From: Sphingobium sp.
GTDB lineage: Bacteria; Pseudomonadota; Alphaproteobacteria; Sphingomonadales; Sphingomonadaceae
Length of the DNA: 7,841 bases
Reading direction: 5' to 3'
Assembly (NCBI GenBank): GCA_030148625.1
Contig: JASBTC010000319.1
Location: 1-7,841 of the forward strand
The notes under the pieces were generated by a model. It worked only from the letters and a program-made list of their open reading frames with translations. It did not search any database and was not told where the DNA came from. The translations under genes were made by a program, and so were the position numbers. Below, piece by piece: positions 1 to 5,906 of the stretch (within the stretch, counting starts at the first letter, position 1; the number at the start of each line of letters is the position of its first letter).

Positions 1-2202
1 TCCGTGGAAGCGCCCAACCGCCTTGTCAGGGACAGCATCCATGGTGCGCTCGAGGCCGAGGTGGGCGTGGTTCTTGGCGGACGCCGCTTCGAACTCGTCA
101 AGGCCCGGATCGAAGAGGCCTATGCCGGCTATCGTACGGCCAAGACGGGCAAGGCGACTGGCAAGCTGGCGGAAGCCGAGGCTGCGCTGGACGGCGCCCG
201 GACCCGGCGCGAGGCAGCGGTGACGATTTTGCGGGACTATGAGCAGACGCTGTCTCGCCTCGAAGAGGCCCGGACCGCAAAGCGGCTGGTGGAACGCGAT
301 CTGGCGGACCCCGAACTGGTCGAGCGATTGCATCGGTTGAAGGAGGATCTCAAGCTCGCGGAGACGGCTCAGCTTCGTCTGTCCAATGCGACGGCCCGCC
401 ATGGCGAAATCGAAGCGAAGCTGCGCAGTGCGGAGCAATGGCTGCAACGCTATGACGCGGCGGTGATCGCCACGGCCGCCTGCGCGGATGCCCTGGTCGC
501 TGCCGACAAGGTGCTGGCTGAGCAACGCGCGGAGAATGCGGCGGCTCTCGAAACGGTGGCGGCCAGGCGGGCGGCGCTTGCTGAGATCCGAACCCGCAAG
601 ACGGCTGCCGAGTCATCGCTCGATCAGGCGCGCGCGATCCTGGCCGGTCGCGAACGGTCCGGCGCATTGCAGCGCGCCCGGGCCCAGCTTGTCGAAGTGC
701 GGCGGATCGAGGGCCTGATCGCCGAGCGGGAGGTGGAGGCGAGGCTCGCGATCGACGACGACGCGCTGGAGGCGCTTGCCAGGCTCGATCGCAAGGCCAC
801 GGAGGCGCGCATCCTGTTCGAGGCGGGGGCGGTGGCCGTCGACATCGAATTGCTCGGCGACGGTTCGTTGAAGATCGACGGCGACGAAGCGCCCGCCGGC
901 CGTCACGATCTTGTCCGTCCGACCGAGATCATGCTGGAGCGGGTGGCGCGGATCGTCGTGACGCCGCCCAATGCCGGCGGGCTGTCGGCCGAAGCCAGCC
1001 TGCGTTCGGCGGATGAAGCGCTCGCTTCCGCGCTTGGCGCGCTCGGCGTGGCGAACCATGCGGCCGCCCGCAGTCGGGCGGAGCAAGCGCGCGCGGCGGC
1101 GCAGGAGATCGCCACGCTCAAGCGGCAGATCGAGACTCTGTGTCCCGGCGAAGCGGGATTGGGGCTGGCGCCGGGGTCGAATGCGTTGAAGGCGTTGCTG
1201 GGTGAGCTTGCCGAGGCGCCTGAAGCCGCTGGCGAGGACATCGATATCGACATTGCCGCTCTCGACGCGACGCTCCGGGCGGTGCGCGAGGAAGAACGCG
1301 TCGCGCTGTCCCATCTAGAAGCCGCTCAGGCCGCGGCCCACGAACATGAGAAACGCCTCGTCCAGTTTCAGGCCGAGCGGGCGGGCGCCGCCCGTGAAAC
1401 CGAAGCGGCGGATCAGAGGCTTGTCGCGCTGCACGGAGAGGCCGATCGCGAAACCGTCGGGCAATCGCGTCAGGACGCGCGGGAGGAGCTTGCCCGGCGA
1501 GCGGAGGCGCTCGATCAGGCAAGGCAGGCAGCGACCAGTTTCGATGCCGAACGTCTTCGCAAGGGCATTGCCAATATCGAGCGCGAACAGGTTCGCGGGC
1601 GCGAAGAGCAACTGGAGCTGGCGGCGCGGATCGCGTCGCTGGAGACCAGTGTCGCCAGCGATGGTCCCAAGGGGCCGGCGAGCCTGGCAAGCGAGGCGGA
1701 GGAACTCGAGCAGGCCGCGGCTGCGCGCCTGTCGCGGTTCGTCGCCGAAGCGGACGCGCTCGAACTGCTGCGCCGGACCTTGCGCGAAGTCGGCGACGAG
1801 GCATCCCGAACCTTTCTGGGGCCCGTCACGCGACGCGCGGCGCGTTACATCGAACGGATCCTTCCCGGTGGCGATCCCGAGTTCGACGAGGAGATGAGCC
1901 TGACCGGAATCACGCGGGACGGAACCGCGGAGGCCAGCGGCGATCTCAGCCGTGGCACGCAGGAACAACTCGCCGTGCTCACGCGGCTCGCCTTTGCCGA
2001 CCTCCTTCTGGAAAAGGGCGCGCCGGTCTCGCTCATTCTCGACGACCCGCTGGTCTATTCCGACGATGGCCGGTTCGAGGCGATGACGGACATTCTGACC
2101 GAGGCCGCGGGCCGAATGCAGGTGATCCTGTTCACCTGCCGTGCCAAGGCGTTCCGCCATGTGCCCGGCCATCGCATCACCCTTGCGGGAGGAGCGGCGT
2201 GA
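1..2202 (+). CDS. SbcC/YhaN-like coiled-coil ATPase, 3' part of gene (5' end outside window)
   Basis: The reading frame is open from the first base, so the gene starts upstream; the GTG at 4 is not a credible start. What is visible is a long Ala/Glu/Arg-rich coiled coil (about 100-800), a short beta-rich insert (about 800-980, with Gly-Asp-Gly and Val-Arg-Pro-Thr turns), a second coiled coil (about 1000-1800) and a C-terminal ABC-type ATPase lobe. That lobe carries a signature motif LSRGTQEQL (1945-1971) and a Walker B strand SLILDDPL (2029-2052) followed by Tyr-Ser-Asp-Asp. The Walker A half must lie upstream. This split head separated by coiled coils is the SMC/Rad50/SbcC plan, and the hinge-type insert fits YhaN-like members, which usually pair with an SbcD/YhaO-like metallophosphoesterase. 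There is no CxxC zinc hook: one CPGE (1141-1152) has only a single Cys. The role is probably DNA end processing or repair; the partner nuclease gene would be expected upstream. Confidence 0.85.
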   Translation, partial: SVEAPNRLVRDSIHGALEAEVGVVLGGRRFELVKARIEEAYAGYRTAKTGKATGKLAEAEAALDGARTRREAAVTILRDYEQTLSRLEEARTAKRLVERDLADPELVERLHRLKEDLKLAETAQLRLSNATARHGEIEAKLRSAEQWLQRYDAAVIATAACADALVAADKVLAEQRAENAAALETVAARRAALAEIRTRKTAAESSLDQARAILAGRERSGALQRARAQLVEVRRIEGLIAEREVEARLAIDDDALEALARLDRKATEARILFEAGAVAVDIELLGDGSLKIDGDEAPAGRHDLVRPTEIMLERVARIVVTPPNAGGLSAEASLRSADEALASALGALGVANHAAARSRAEQARAAAQEIATLKRQIETLCPGEAGLGLAPGSNALKALLGELAEAPEAAGEDIDIDIAALDATLRAVREEERVALSHLEAAQAAAHEHEKRLVQFQAERAGAARETEAADQRLVALHGEADRETVGQSRQDAREELARRAEALDQARQAATSFDAERLRKGIANIEREQVRGREEQLELAARIASLETSVASDGPKGPASLASEAEELEQAAAARLSRFVAEADALELLRRTLREVGDEASRTFLGPVTRRAARYIERILPGGDPEFDEEMSLTGITRDGTAEASGDLSRGTQEQLAVLTRLAFADLLLEKGAPVSLILDDPLVYSDDGRFEAMTDILTEAAGRMQVILFTCRAKAFRHVPGHRITLAGGAA

Positions 2203-2293
2203 TACAGGCTCCGGCGTCTTGCACCGCGCCATTTTCGCGATTACGTCCGCCCCATGCCTATCTTTGAGCTTGTAGCCCGTAAATAGGCGGCCT

Positions 2294-2310
2294 CGGGGCG
2301 TGTCGCCCCG
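2294..2310 (+). terminator. GC-rich hairpin after the ATPase gene, possible terminator
   Basis: A perfect 7-bp inverted repeat, CGGGGCG / CGCCCCG with a 3-nt loop, lies about 90 bases after the ATPase stop. No clear T-run follows (the downstream bases are TCTGCTGCCCATTT), so it is a weak candidate for intrinsic termination. It could equally be part of the structured leader of the next gene. Confidence 0.3.
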
Positions 2311-2325
2311 TCTGCTGCCCATTTG

Positions 2326-2410
2326 CGCGGCGGAACCATGCGCTTCTTCGCATGCTGTTCCGCGGCGTGGTTCAACATGCCAGCCATATCGCATGCTCAG
2401 CTGGTGCGAT
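2326..2410 (+). promoter_or_regulatory. Structured leader upstream of the yjhX-like gene
   Basis: Two inverted repeats fall in the gap before the toxin gene. The first (2326-2367) is long: GCGGAAC (2330-2336) pairs with GTTCCGC (2357-2363), and CATGCG (2337-2342) pairs with CGCATG (2349-2354) around a CTTCTT loop, with a 2-nt bulge. It can extend by three more pairs across a G-G mismatch. The second pairs ATCGCA (2388-2393) with TGCGAT (2405-2410). The first hairpin contains an ATG (2338) that opens a frame running to 2523, overlapping the toxin start out of frame. I see no convincing -35/-10 pair in 2203-2446. The structures are real in the sequence; a regulatory role is inference. Confidence 0.35.
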
Positions 2411-2446
2411 CGCGAGATGGCGGGCCGGAACGGGCAAAGTTCAATC

Positions 2447-2707
2447 ATGAATGTTTCGAAGACCGAACAGCGCGTGCTCCACGTGCTGGCGCGAGGTGGG
2501 CGTATCGTTCACCGGCGGGATGAAGATACCGGCCGCATCGACGAAGTCGATTGCTTCACGCATGAAGGCTGGCGGCTGTCCAATTGCACGATAGATATTT
2601 TCAGATCGCTCAAGCGCAAAAGGATGATCGCCAGCAAGGAAGGCGGCCCCTATCGCATCGCGCGAAAAGGGTTGCTCGCCCTGCGCGGGCAGGCCGACAA
2701 TCGGTAG
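2447..2707 (+). CDS. yjhX: YjhX/TopAI-family toxin-like protein
   Basis: The 86-residue product matches the YjhX (UPF0386) family along its whole length. It opens [18 protein letters not shown], then has a mid-protein acidic/Cys segment ([10 protein letters not shown]), the basic LKRKRMI stretch and a [11 protein letters not shown] block, and ends in DNR. Family members are usually about 85 residues, which favours the ATG at 2447 over in-frame ATGs at 2393 and 2417 or the GTG at 2300. No strong Shine-Dalgarno precedes 2447. In E. coli the homologue (TopAI) binds and inhibits DNA topoisomerase I, and the next gene, the GNAT-like yjhQ, counteracts it. Here no gene follows on this strand before the convergent Rid gene, so it is a solitary copy, as in many proteobacteria. 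The family call is strong; toxicity in this host is unproven, and a chromosomally tamed regulator of topoisomerase is equally possible. Confidence 0.85.
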   Translation: MNVSKTEQRVLHVLARGGRIVHRRDEDTGRIDEVDCFTHEGWRLSNCTIDIFRSLKRKRMIASKEGGPYRIARKGLLALRGQADNR

Positions 2708-2722
2708 CGAGCCGCGAGGCTT

Positions 2723-2782
2723 GGGGGAGGTTCGGCAGAGGCTTCAGCGCTCAGCGGGGTGCGAGCCTGGCAGGCCTCCCCC
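2723..2782. terminator. Inverted repeats between convergent genes, possible bidirectional terminator
   Basis: The 146-base gap 2708-2853 separates two convergent genes and holds no ORF of its own that I would call. GGGGGAGG (2723-2730) is the exact reverse complement of CCTCCCCC (2775-2782), and inside it AGGCT (2739-2743) pairs with AGCCT (2764-2768). Together they could fold into one long stem with internal loops. There is no T-tract on either side, so intrinsic termination is only a guess based on location. Confidence 0.3.
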
Positions 2783-2853
2783 TCACAAATGCCTGTCCAC
2801 AAGGGAGCAATGACGGTCGGGGCGATCGGCGCGGGCCTTGTCCCCTGCTCAGC

Positions 2854-3255
2854 TCAGGATGGGGTGCCGAGATAAGCGATCAGTTCGATCTCGATCATCA
2901 ATTCCGGCATGGCGAGGCTTTTGACTTCGACGCCCGTGGTCGCCGGCGGCAGCCCGGCGACATAGAAGTCATGCCGTGCCGCAGACTCGGACAGGAAGCG
3001 CTGGATGTCGGTGGTGAAGATCGTCTCCTTCACCACATCGGCGGGCGTCGCGCCCGCGCGGTCGAGTATCGAGCGCAAATTCTCATAGGCTTGCGCGACC
3101 TGGTCGACCATCGACCCTTGCCCGACGACGGCGCCCTCCGCATCGACGCCGACCGTGCCGGACACGAAAAGCAGATTGTCGCATCGGACCGCGCGGGAGA
3201 AACCATATTTGCGCTCGACCCGTTCGTTCAGGAAAAGAGGCATTGGGCGGGTCAT
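2854..3255 (-). CDS. Rid (YjgF/YER057c/UK114) family protein lacking the usual Arg
   Basis: The 133-residue product has the normal length and fold markers of the Rid family: an N-terminal LLFVSGTVG strand (28-36), the QVAQAYENLRSILDRAGATPADVVKETIFTTD helix-strand core split at about 52-83, and the C-terminal VEVKSL ... IEIELIAY strands. Archetypal RidA deaminates enamine/imine intermediates made by PLP enzymes, using an Arg in a PARS-type motif (Arg105 in E. coli). Here that segment reads PATTGVEV, so Thr106 takes the place of Arg. That puts it with the Rid subgroups not expected to have classic imine deaminase activity. The start ATG overlaps the VOC stop by ATGA (3252-3255), so the two are translationally coupled and probably act on the same pathway. 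Some Rid relatives are specialised catabolic enzymes, for example 2-aminomuconate deaminase, but the sequence does not fix a substrate. Confidence 0.85.
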   Translation of the reverse strand: MTRPMPLFLNERVERKYGFSRAVRCDNLLFVSGTVGVDAEGAVVGQGSMVDQVAQAYENLRSILDRAGATPADVVKETIFTTDIQRFLSESAARHDFYVAGLPPATTGVEVKSLAMPELMIEIELIAYLGTPS

Positions 3256-4145
3256 GATGGCTCCATCGCGGCGATGCTGGTGGACGCGGTGATTGAAAGC
3301 GTCTCGGTGGTGAATTCGGAAACCTCACCGTTGAGGCCGCCGACGAGCATGCTGAACCACAATGCCTCGTCGAGTTTCACGTCCGCGCGCGACAGTTTCA
3401 ACAAACCGGGGGCGGATACGCAGACATAGTCGTCGCCGATCGGCGTGAGCATGAGATCCGAACGGTCCGCATAGTCGATCAACGGCCGATATTCGGGCAG
3501 GCACGGCACATAGATTGCGGGGGCGGTCGGGTCGATCTGGTGGAACCCGTATGTGTCCCGGACGAGCCTTGCCTTCAGCCGCCACATATCCTCGATCGAC
3601 CGTCCGGTGATCGTGCCGCCTTCGGGATTGGGGCCGAAGGTTTCGGCGATGGCCATCAGCGATCTTTCGGCGTCGCTCTTGTCTAGCGGCGTCAGGTCGC
3701 GAAGCCGTCGCGTGATTTCGAGCGGATAGTCATTGGGATCGAGGAAATAGATCGACTCGATCAGTTCGTGCCGGATCTGGGGCGTCACTTTGACGCCCTT
3801 GGCCTTGAGGCGGGTGTGCCAGGCGATCATCTCTTCGTCGGTTTCGACCGACCATGCCGTATGACGCGCCTGTGCCTGATAGCCGAACGGATTTTCCGGA
3901 CGCGGCAGCGGGGGGCTGCCAATATGGTAGAAGAACGCGATGGTGCTGCCGCGCCCGGCGTCGAAGAAGAAATGGAAGAAGTCCGGATAGCCGTTTTTCC
4001 ACCCCCATCCTTTTGCCGTGATCGCATGAAGCACGGGCAGCCGGAGTACGTCGCGATAGAATTCGATGGTTTCCTTCGGCTTCGCCGTCGGAAAGGCGGT
4101 GTGGTCGACACCGTTGAGGGACAAGGGGGGAAGGGGAGTTGTCAT
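3252..4145 (-). CDS. VOC-fold (glyoxalase/extradiol dioxygenase superfamily) protein with an unrecognised C-terminal domain
   Basis: This 297-residue protein has an N-terminal vicinal oxygen chelate domain (about 11-148). It starts GVDHTAF, contains the beta-strand helix FYRDVLRLPVLH and ARHTAWSV, and ends with YFLDPNDYPLEI. His15, His95 and Glu143 sit where VOC enzymes bind their divalent metal, so a metal-dependent ring-cleaving dioxygenase, isomerase or lyase role is plausible. A second region, about 155-297, is not a VOC repeat that I recognise. It has a helical SIEDMWRLKARLV stretch, then strand-rich PAIYVPCLPEYRPLIDYADRSD and a final GGLNGEVSEFTTETLSI. The start is supported by AGGTG five bases before the ATG (4155-4151 on this strand). 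It is the first gene of an operon with the Rid gene, from a promoter carrying the shared 14-bp palindrome. No signal peptide is seen; probably cytoplasmic. The exact reaction is unknown. Confidence 0.8.
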   Translation of the reverse strand: MTTPLPPLSLNGVDHTAFPTAKPKETIEFYRDVLRLPVLHAITAKGWGWKNGYPDFFHFFFDAGRGSTIAFFYHIGSPPLPRPENPFGYQAQARHTAWSVETDEEMIAWHTRLKAKGVKVTPQIRHELIESIYFLDPNDYPLEITRRLRDLTPLDKSDAERSLMAIAETFGPNPEGGTITGRSIEDMWRLKARLVRDTYGFHQIDPTAPAIYVPCLPEYRPLIDYADRSDLMLTPIGDDYVCVSAPGLLKLSRADVKLDEALWFSMLVGGLNGEVSEFTTETLSITASTSIAAMEPS

Positions 4146-4171
4146 GAGCGCACCTAAAGGCTGATGACGCT

Positions 4172-4212
4172 AAAATCAGACTCAATTGTTGAATTGTCAA
4201 CTCTTGTGTCAA
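4172..4212 (-). promoter_or_regulatory. Promoter of the VOC-Rid operon
   Basis: Reading the - strand, TTGACA (4212-4207) is followed by five bases, the 14-bp palindrome (4201-4188) and then AATT. With a 17-bp spacer the -10 would be ACAATT (4189-4184). A second perfect TTGACA (4200-4195) lies inside the palindrome, 17 bp from GATTTT (4177-4172), and is an alternative. Either start would leave a short leader before the ATG at 4145. The first option has the same geometry as the promoters at 5078 and 7773. Confidence 0.6.
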
Positions 4213-4222
4213 ATCAATTGAG
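4181..4222. repeat. Outer inverted repeat framing operator copy 1
   Basis: CTCAATTG (4181-4188) is the exact reverse complement of CAATTGAG (4215-4222), with a 26-bp centre that holds the operator and two TTGACA hexamers on the - strand. It may be a second binding site or could help form a loop. The other two operator copies have no such frame. Confidence 0.45.
4188..4201. promoter_or_regulatory. 14-bp palindromic operator, copy 1
   Basis: GTTGAATTGTCAAC is an inverted repeat (GTTGA / TCAAC) around ATTG. It matches the operators at 5089-5102 (10 of 14 bases) and 7784-7797 (11 of 14). It sits in the VOC promoter spacer, about 105 bases upstream of tetR, so a repressor bound here could control both divergent genes. 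Confidence 0.6.
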
Positions 4223-4306
4223 CTTCCAAAAGGCTGTGGCGGGCGGTGTGCCCATGTGCAATTTCCTGTCACCCTTGGCGCGATGGCGCATTTGCGGGGG
4301 ACGATG

Positions 4307-5032
4307 ATGAACGGAGTGAACCCGGTGAGCGCCAAGGGGCCTAGAAACAAGATGATCCGTGGCGACCTGCTTCAGAAGGCCGCGGCGCTGTTCGCGGAGA
4401 AGGGCTTCGCCTCCACCAATATCCAGGACATTGCGGACGCCGTGGGCCTGAGCCGCCCGTCGCTCTATTATTATTTCAAGAACAAGGACGAAGTGCTGAC
4501 CGCGCTGGTCGAGGAAGCGACGACCTATCCGGTCACGATCCTCGACAAGCATCGCCGGGACAGCCGGCTGCAACCGGCGGATCGGCTCCGCAATGCGATG
4601 GCGGAACTGGTCGCCTGGATCATCAGGTCGCCGCTGGTGATCAAGGTCCTCGAAACGAACGAGTCCAGATTGCCGGTGAACTTGGCGGAAGAGCACCAGC
4701 AGGCGAAACGGCGCGTGCTGAAGGCATTTGTCGATATGATCACCGATGGCATTCAATCGGGAGATTTCCGCCCGGTCGATCCGCGTGTCGCGGCCTTCGC
4801 CCTGATCGGCATGGGGAACTGGACGGCCTGGTGGTATGCGCCGGACGGCGACCGGACTGCCGTCGAGGTGGCTGAGCAATTCGCCGAAATGGCCGTCCGT
4901 TCGCTGAGCTGGGCGGACGTGCCGACGTCGCAGGGCAGCAGCGTCGACCAGGCTTTCGCCTTGCTGAAGACCAATATCGCGCTTCTGGAAAACGCCATTT
5001 CAATCGAGAAATCGGGCACGCCCAAGGGCTGA
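4307..5032 (+). CDS. TetR-family transcriptional regulator
   Basis: The 241-residue protein (from the ATG at 4307) has a classic N-terminal TetR DNA-binding domain: LLQKAAALFAEKGFAST (21-37) and the helix-turn-helix NIQDIADAVGLSRPSLYYYF (38-57), then KNKDEVL. The C-terminal ligand domain is all helical and includes GNWTAWWYAPDGDRT (170-184). This resembles the NWTxxWYxPxG motif of TetR regulators that respond to acyl-CoA or fatty/sterol acids (KstR2-like group), so a CoA thioester inducer is a reasonable inference. The start at 4307 is preferred because GGGGGA (4296-4301) lies five bases upstream; ATG 4304, GTG 4325 and GTG 4256 are in-frame alternatives. It is divergent from the VOC-Rid operon across a gap holding operator copy 1, and lies directly before the maleate isomerase operon with copy 2. 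It is therefore the prime candidate for the local repressor. I see no clear terminator in 5033-5077. Confidence 0.9.
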   Translation: MNGVNPVSAKGPRNKMIRGDLLQKAAALFAEKGFASTNIQDIADAVGLSRPSLYYYFKNKDEVLTALVEEATTYPVTILDKHRRDSRLQPADRLRNAMAELVAWIIRSPLVIKVLETNESRLPVNLAEEHQQAKRRVLKAFVDMITDGIQSGDFRPVDPRVAAFALIGMGNWTAWWYAPDGDRTAVEVAEQFAEMAVRSLSWADVPTSQGSSVDQAFALLKTNIALLENAISIEKSGTPKG

Positions 5033-5077
5033 CCCCGCTTGCCGCATTCGCGGTGAGCGCACCTGCTCGCACATCTA

Positions 5078-5107
5078 TTGACACTAACGTCGAATATTCG
5101 ACATAAA
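5078..5107 (+). promoter_or_regulatory. Promoter of the maleate isomerase operon
   Basis: A consensus -35 TTGACA (5078-5083) is followed, after CTAAC, by the 14-bp palindrome (5089-5102). The -10 is weaker: ACATAA at a 17-bp spacing or CATAAA at 18 bp. The palindrome fills the spacer, so a bound repressor would directly occlude RNA polymerase. Confidence 0.65.
5089..5102. promoter_or_regulatory. 14-bp palindromic operator, copy 2
   Basis: GTCGAATATTCGAC is a perfect palindrome over all 14 bases. It differs from copy 3 (7784-7797) at only one position, in the centre. It lies 57 bases after the tetR stop and 42 bases before the isomerase ATG. Confidence 0.7.
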
Positions 5108-5108
5108 T

Positions 5109-5132
5109 GGAGAGAATCAGATGATGCGATGA
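5109..5132 (+). promoter_or_regulatory. Strong ribosome binding site feeding a three-codon ORF before the isomerase gene
   Basis: GGAGAG (5109-5114) stands six bases before ATG ATG CGA TGA (5121-5132), a minimal ORF encoding Met-Met-Arg. Its stop lies 12 bases before the isomerase ATG at 5145 and in the same reading frame. The isomerase start has only a weaker GGGG (5135-5138) of its own. Translation may therefore start at 5121, stop and restart at 5145. Alternatively, the in-frame TGA is a mutation or sequencing error that cut off a few N-terminal residues. Confidence 0.5.
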
Positions 5133-5144
5133 TCGGGGTATCGA

Positions 5145-5906
5145 ATGACAATGAAGACCTATCGGATCGGCCAGATCGTTCCGAGCTCCAACACGACGAT
5201 GGAGATCGAGATTCCGGCGATGCTCAATGCGCGCCGCGCGCTGTTTCCCGAAGATACGTTCAGCTTCCATTCCAGCCGCATGCGCATGCGCAAGGTGTCG
5301 AAGGAGGAGCTTTCGGCGATGGACGGCGAGTCCAGCCGCTGTGCGGTCGAGCTCGCCGACGCGCGTGTCGACGTGATGGGCTATGCCTGCCTGGTGGCGA
5401 TCATGAGCCGGGGCGCCGGCTATCATCGCGAGAGCGAGGCGCGGCTGGCCAAGGTCGCCCTGGCCGAGGGTGCCGACGCGCCCGTGGTGTCGAGCGCGGG
5501 CGCGCTGGTCGAGGCGCTGTCGACGATGGGGATCAGGAAGGTCGCGATCGTCACGCCCTATGTCGAATCGCTCACCCGCCTCGTCGTCGAATATATCGAG
5601 CATGAAGGCTATGAGGTAACGGACTGCATCTCGCTCGGCATCGCGGACAATCTGGAGGTCGGCCGTCGGGATCCTCTGGCGCTGGTCGAGATATCGCAAG
5701 GCCTCAATGTCGCCGGTGCCGACGCGGTGGTTCTTTCCGCGTGCGTCCAGATGCCGTCGCTGGCGTCCGTGCCGATCGTCGAGACCCGGCTCCAGCGGCC
5801 CGTCGTGACAGCGGCGATCGCGACCACTCATCAGATGCTCAAGCGGCTTGGGCTCGACGCGCAGGCACCGGGCTGTGGCGCGCTTCTCGCCGGGGGCTAT
5901 CGCTGA
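5145..5906 (+). CDS. Maleate isomerase-like enzyme (Asp/Glu racemase superfamily)
   Basis: The 253-residue product closely resembles bacterial maleate cis-trans isomerases (MaiA/NicE type), which convert maleate to fumarate without cofactor through a Cys nucleophile. It has the N-terminal signature YRIGQIVPSSNTTMEIEIPAM split at 6-26, both catalytic-type cysteines (Cys82 in GYACLVA, Cys200 in LSACVQMPSL), and likely substrate contacts Asn16, Tyr139 and Asn169. Two Cys argue for an isomerase/racemase rather than an arylmalonate decarboxylase, which keeps only one. Length is normal for the family. Start at ATG 5145; ATG 5151 is also possible. The stop overlaps the next start (TGATG, 5904-5908), indicating coupled translation with the acyl-CoA dehydrogenase. 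Expression is probably under operator copy 2. Maleate arises in nicotinate and some aromatic pathways, but no other genes of those routes are visible here, so the true substrate may be a substituted maleate-like diacid. Confidence 0.85.
   Translation: MTMKTYRIGQIVPSSNTTMEIEIPAMLNARRALFPEDTFSFHSSRMRMRKVSKEELSAMDGESSRCAVELADARVDVMGYACLVAIMSRGAGYHRESEARLAKVALAEGADAPVVSSAGALVEALSTMGIRKVAIVTPYVESLTRLVVEYIEHEGYEVTDCISLGIADNLEVGRRDPLALVEISQGLNVAGADAVVLSACVQMPSLASVPIVETRLQRPVVTAAIATTHQMLKRLGLDAQAPGCGALLAGGYR

Noticed and set aside
1315..2448. A 377-codon - strand frame opposite the ATPase 3' end
   Set aside because: High GC content leaves long antisense frames open; the + strand carries ABC signature and Walker B motifs, and the antisense protein resembles nothing.
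2584..3429. A long + strand open frame across the Rid gene and into the VOC gene
   Set aside because: It is an antisense shadow: the - strand frames encode clear Rid and VOC proteins with coupled start/stop, and the + frame has no family features.
4145..5064. Direct repeat TGAGCGCACCT at 4145-4155 and 5054-5064
   Set aside because: An 11-base match is expected by chance several times in a window of this size, and the two places have no common promoter context.
5145..5906. Arylmalonate decarboxylase as the identity of the racemase-superfamily enzyme
   Set aside because: Both Cys residues (82 and 200) are present, whereas the decarboxylases retain only one; the N-terminal signature also fits maleate isomerase better.
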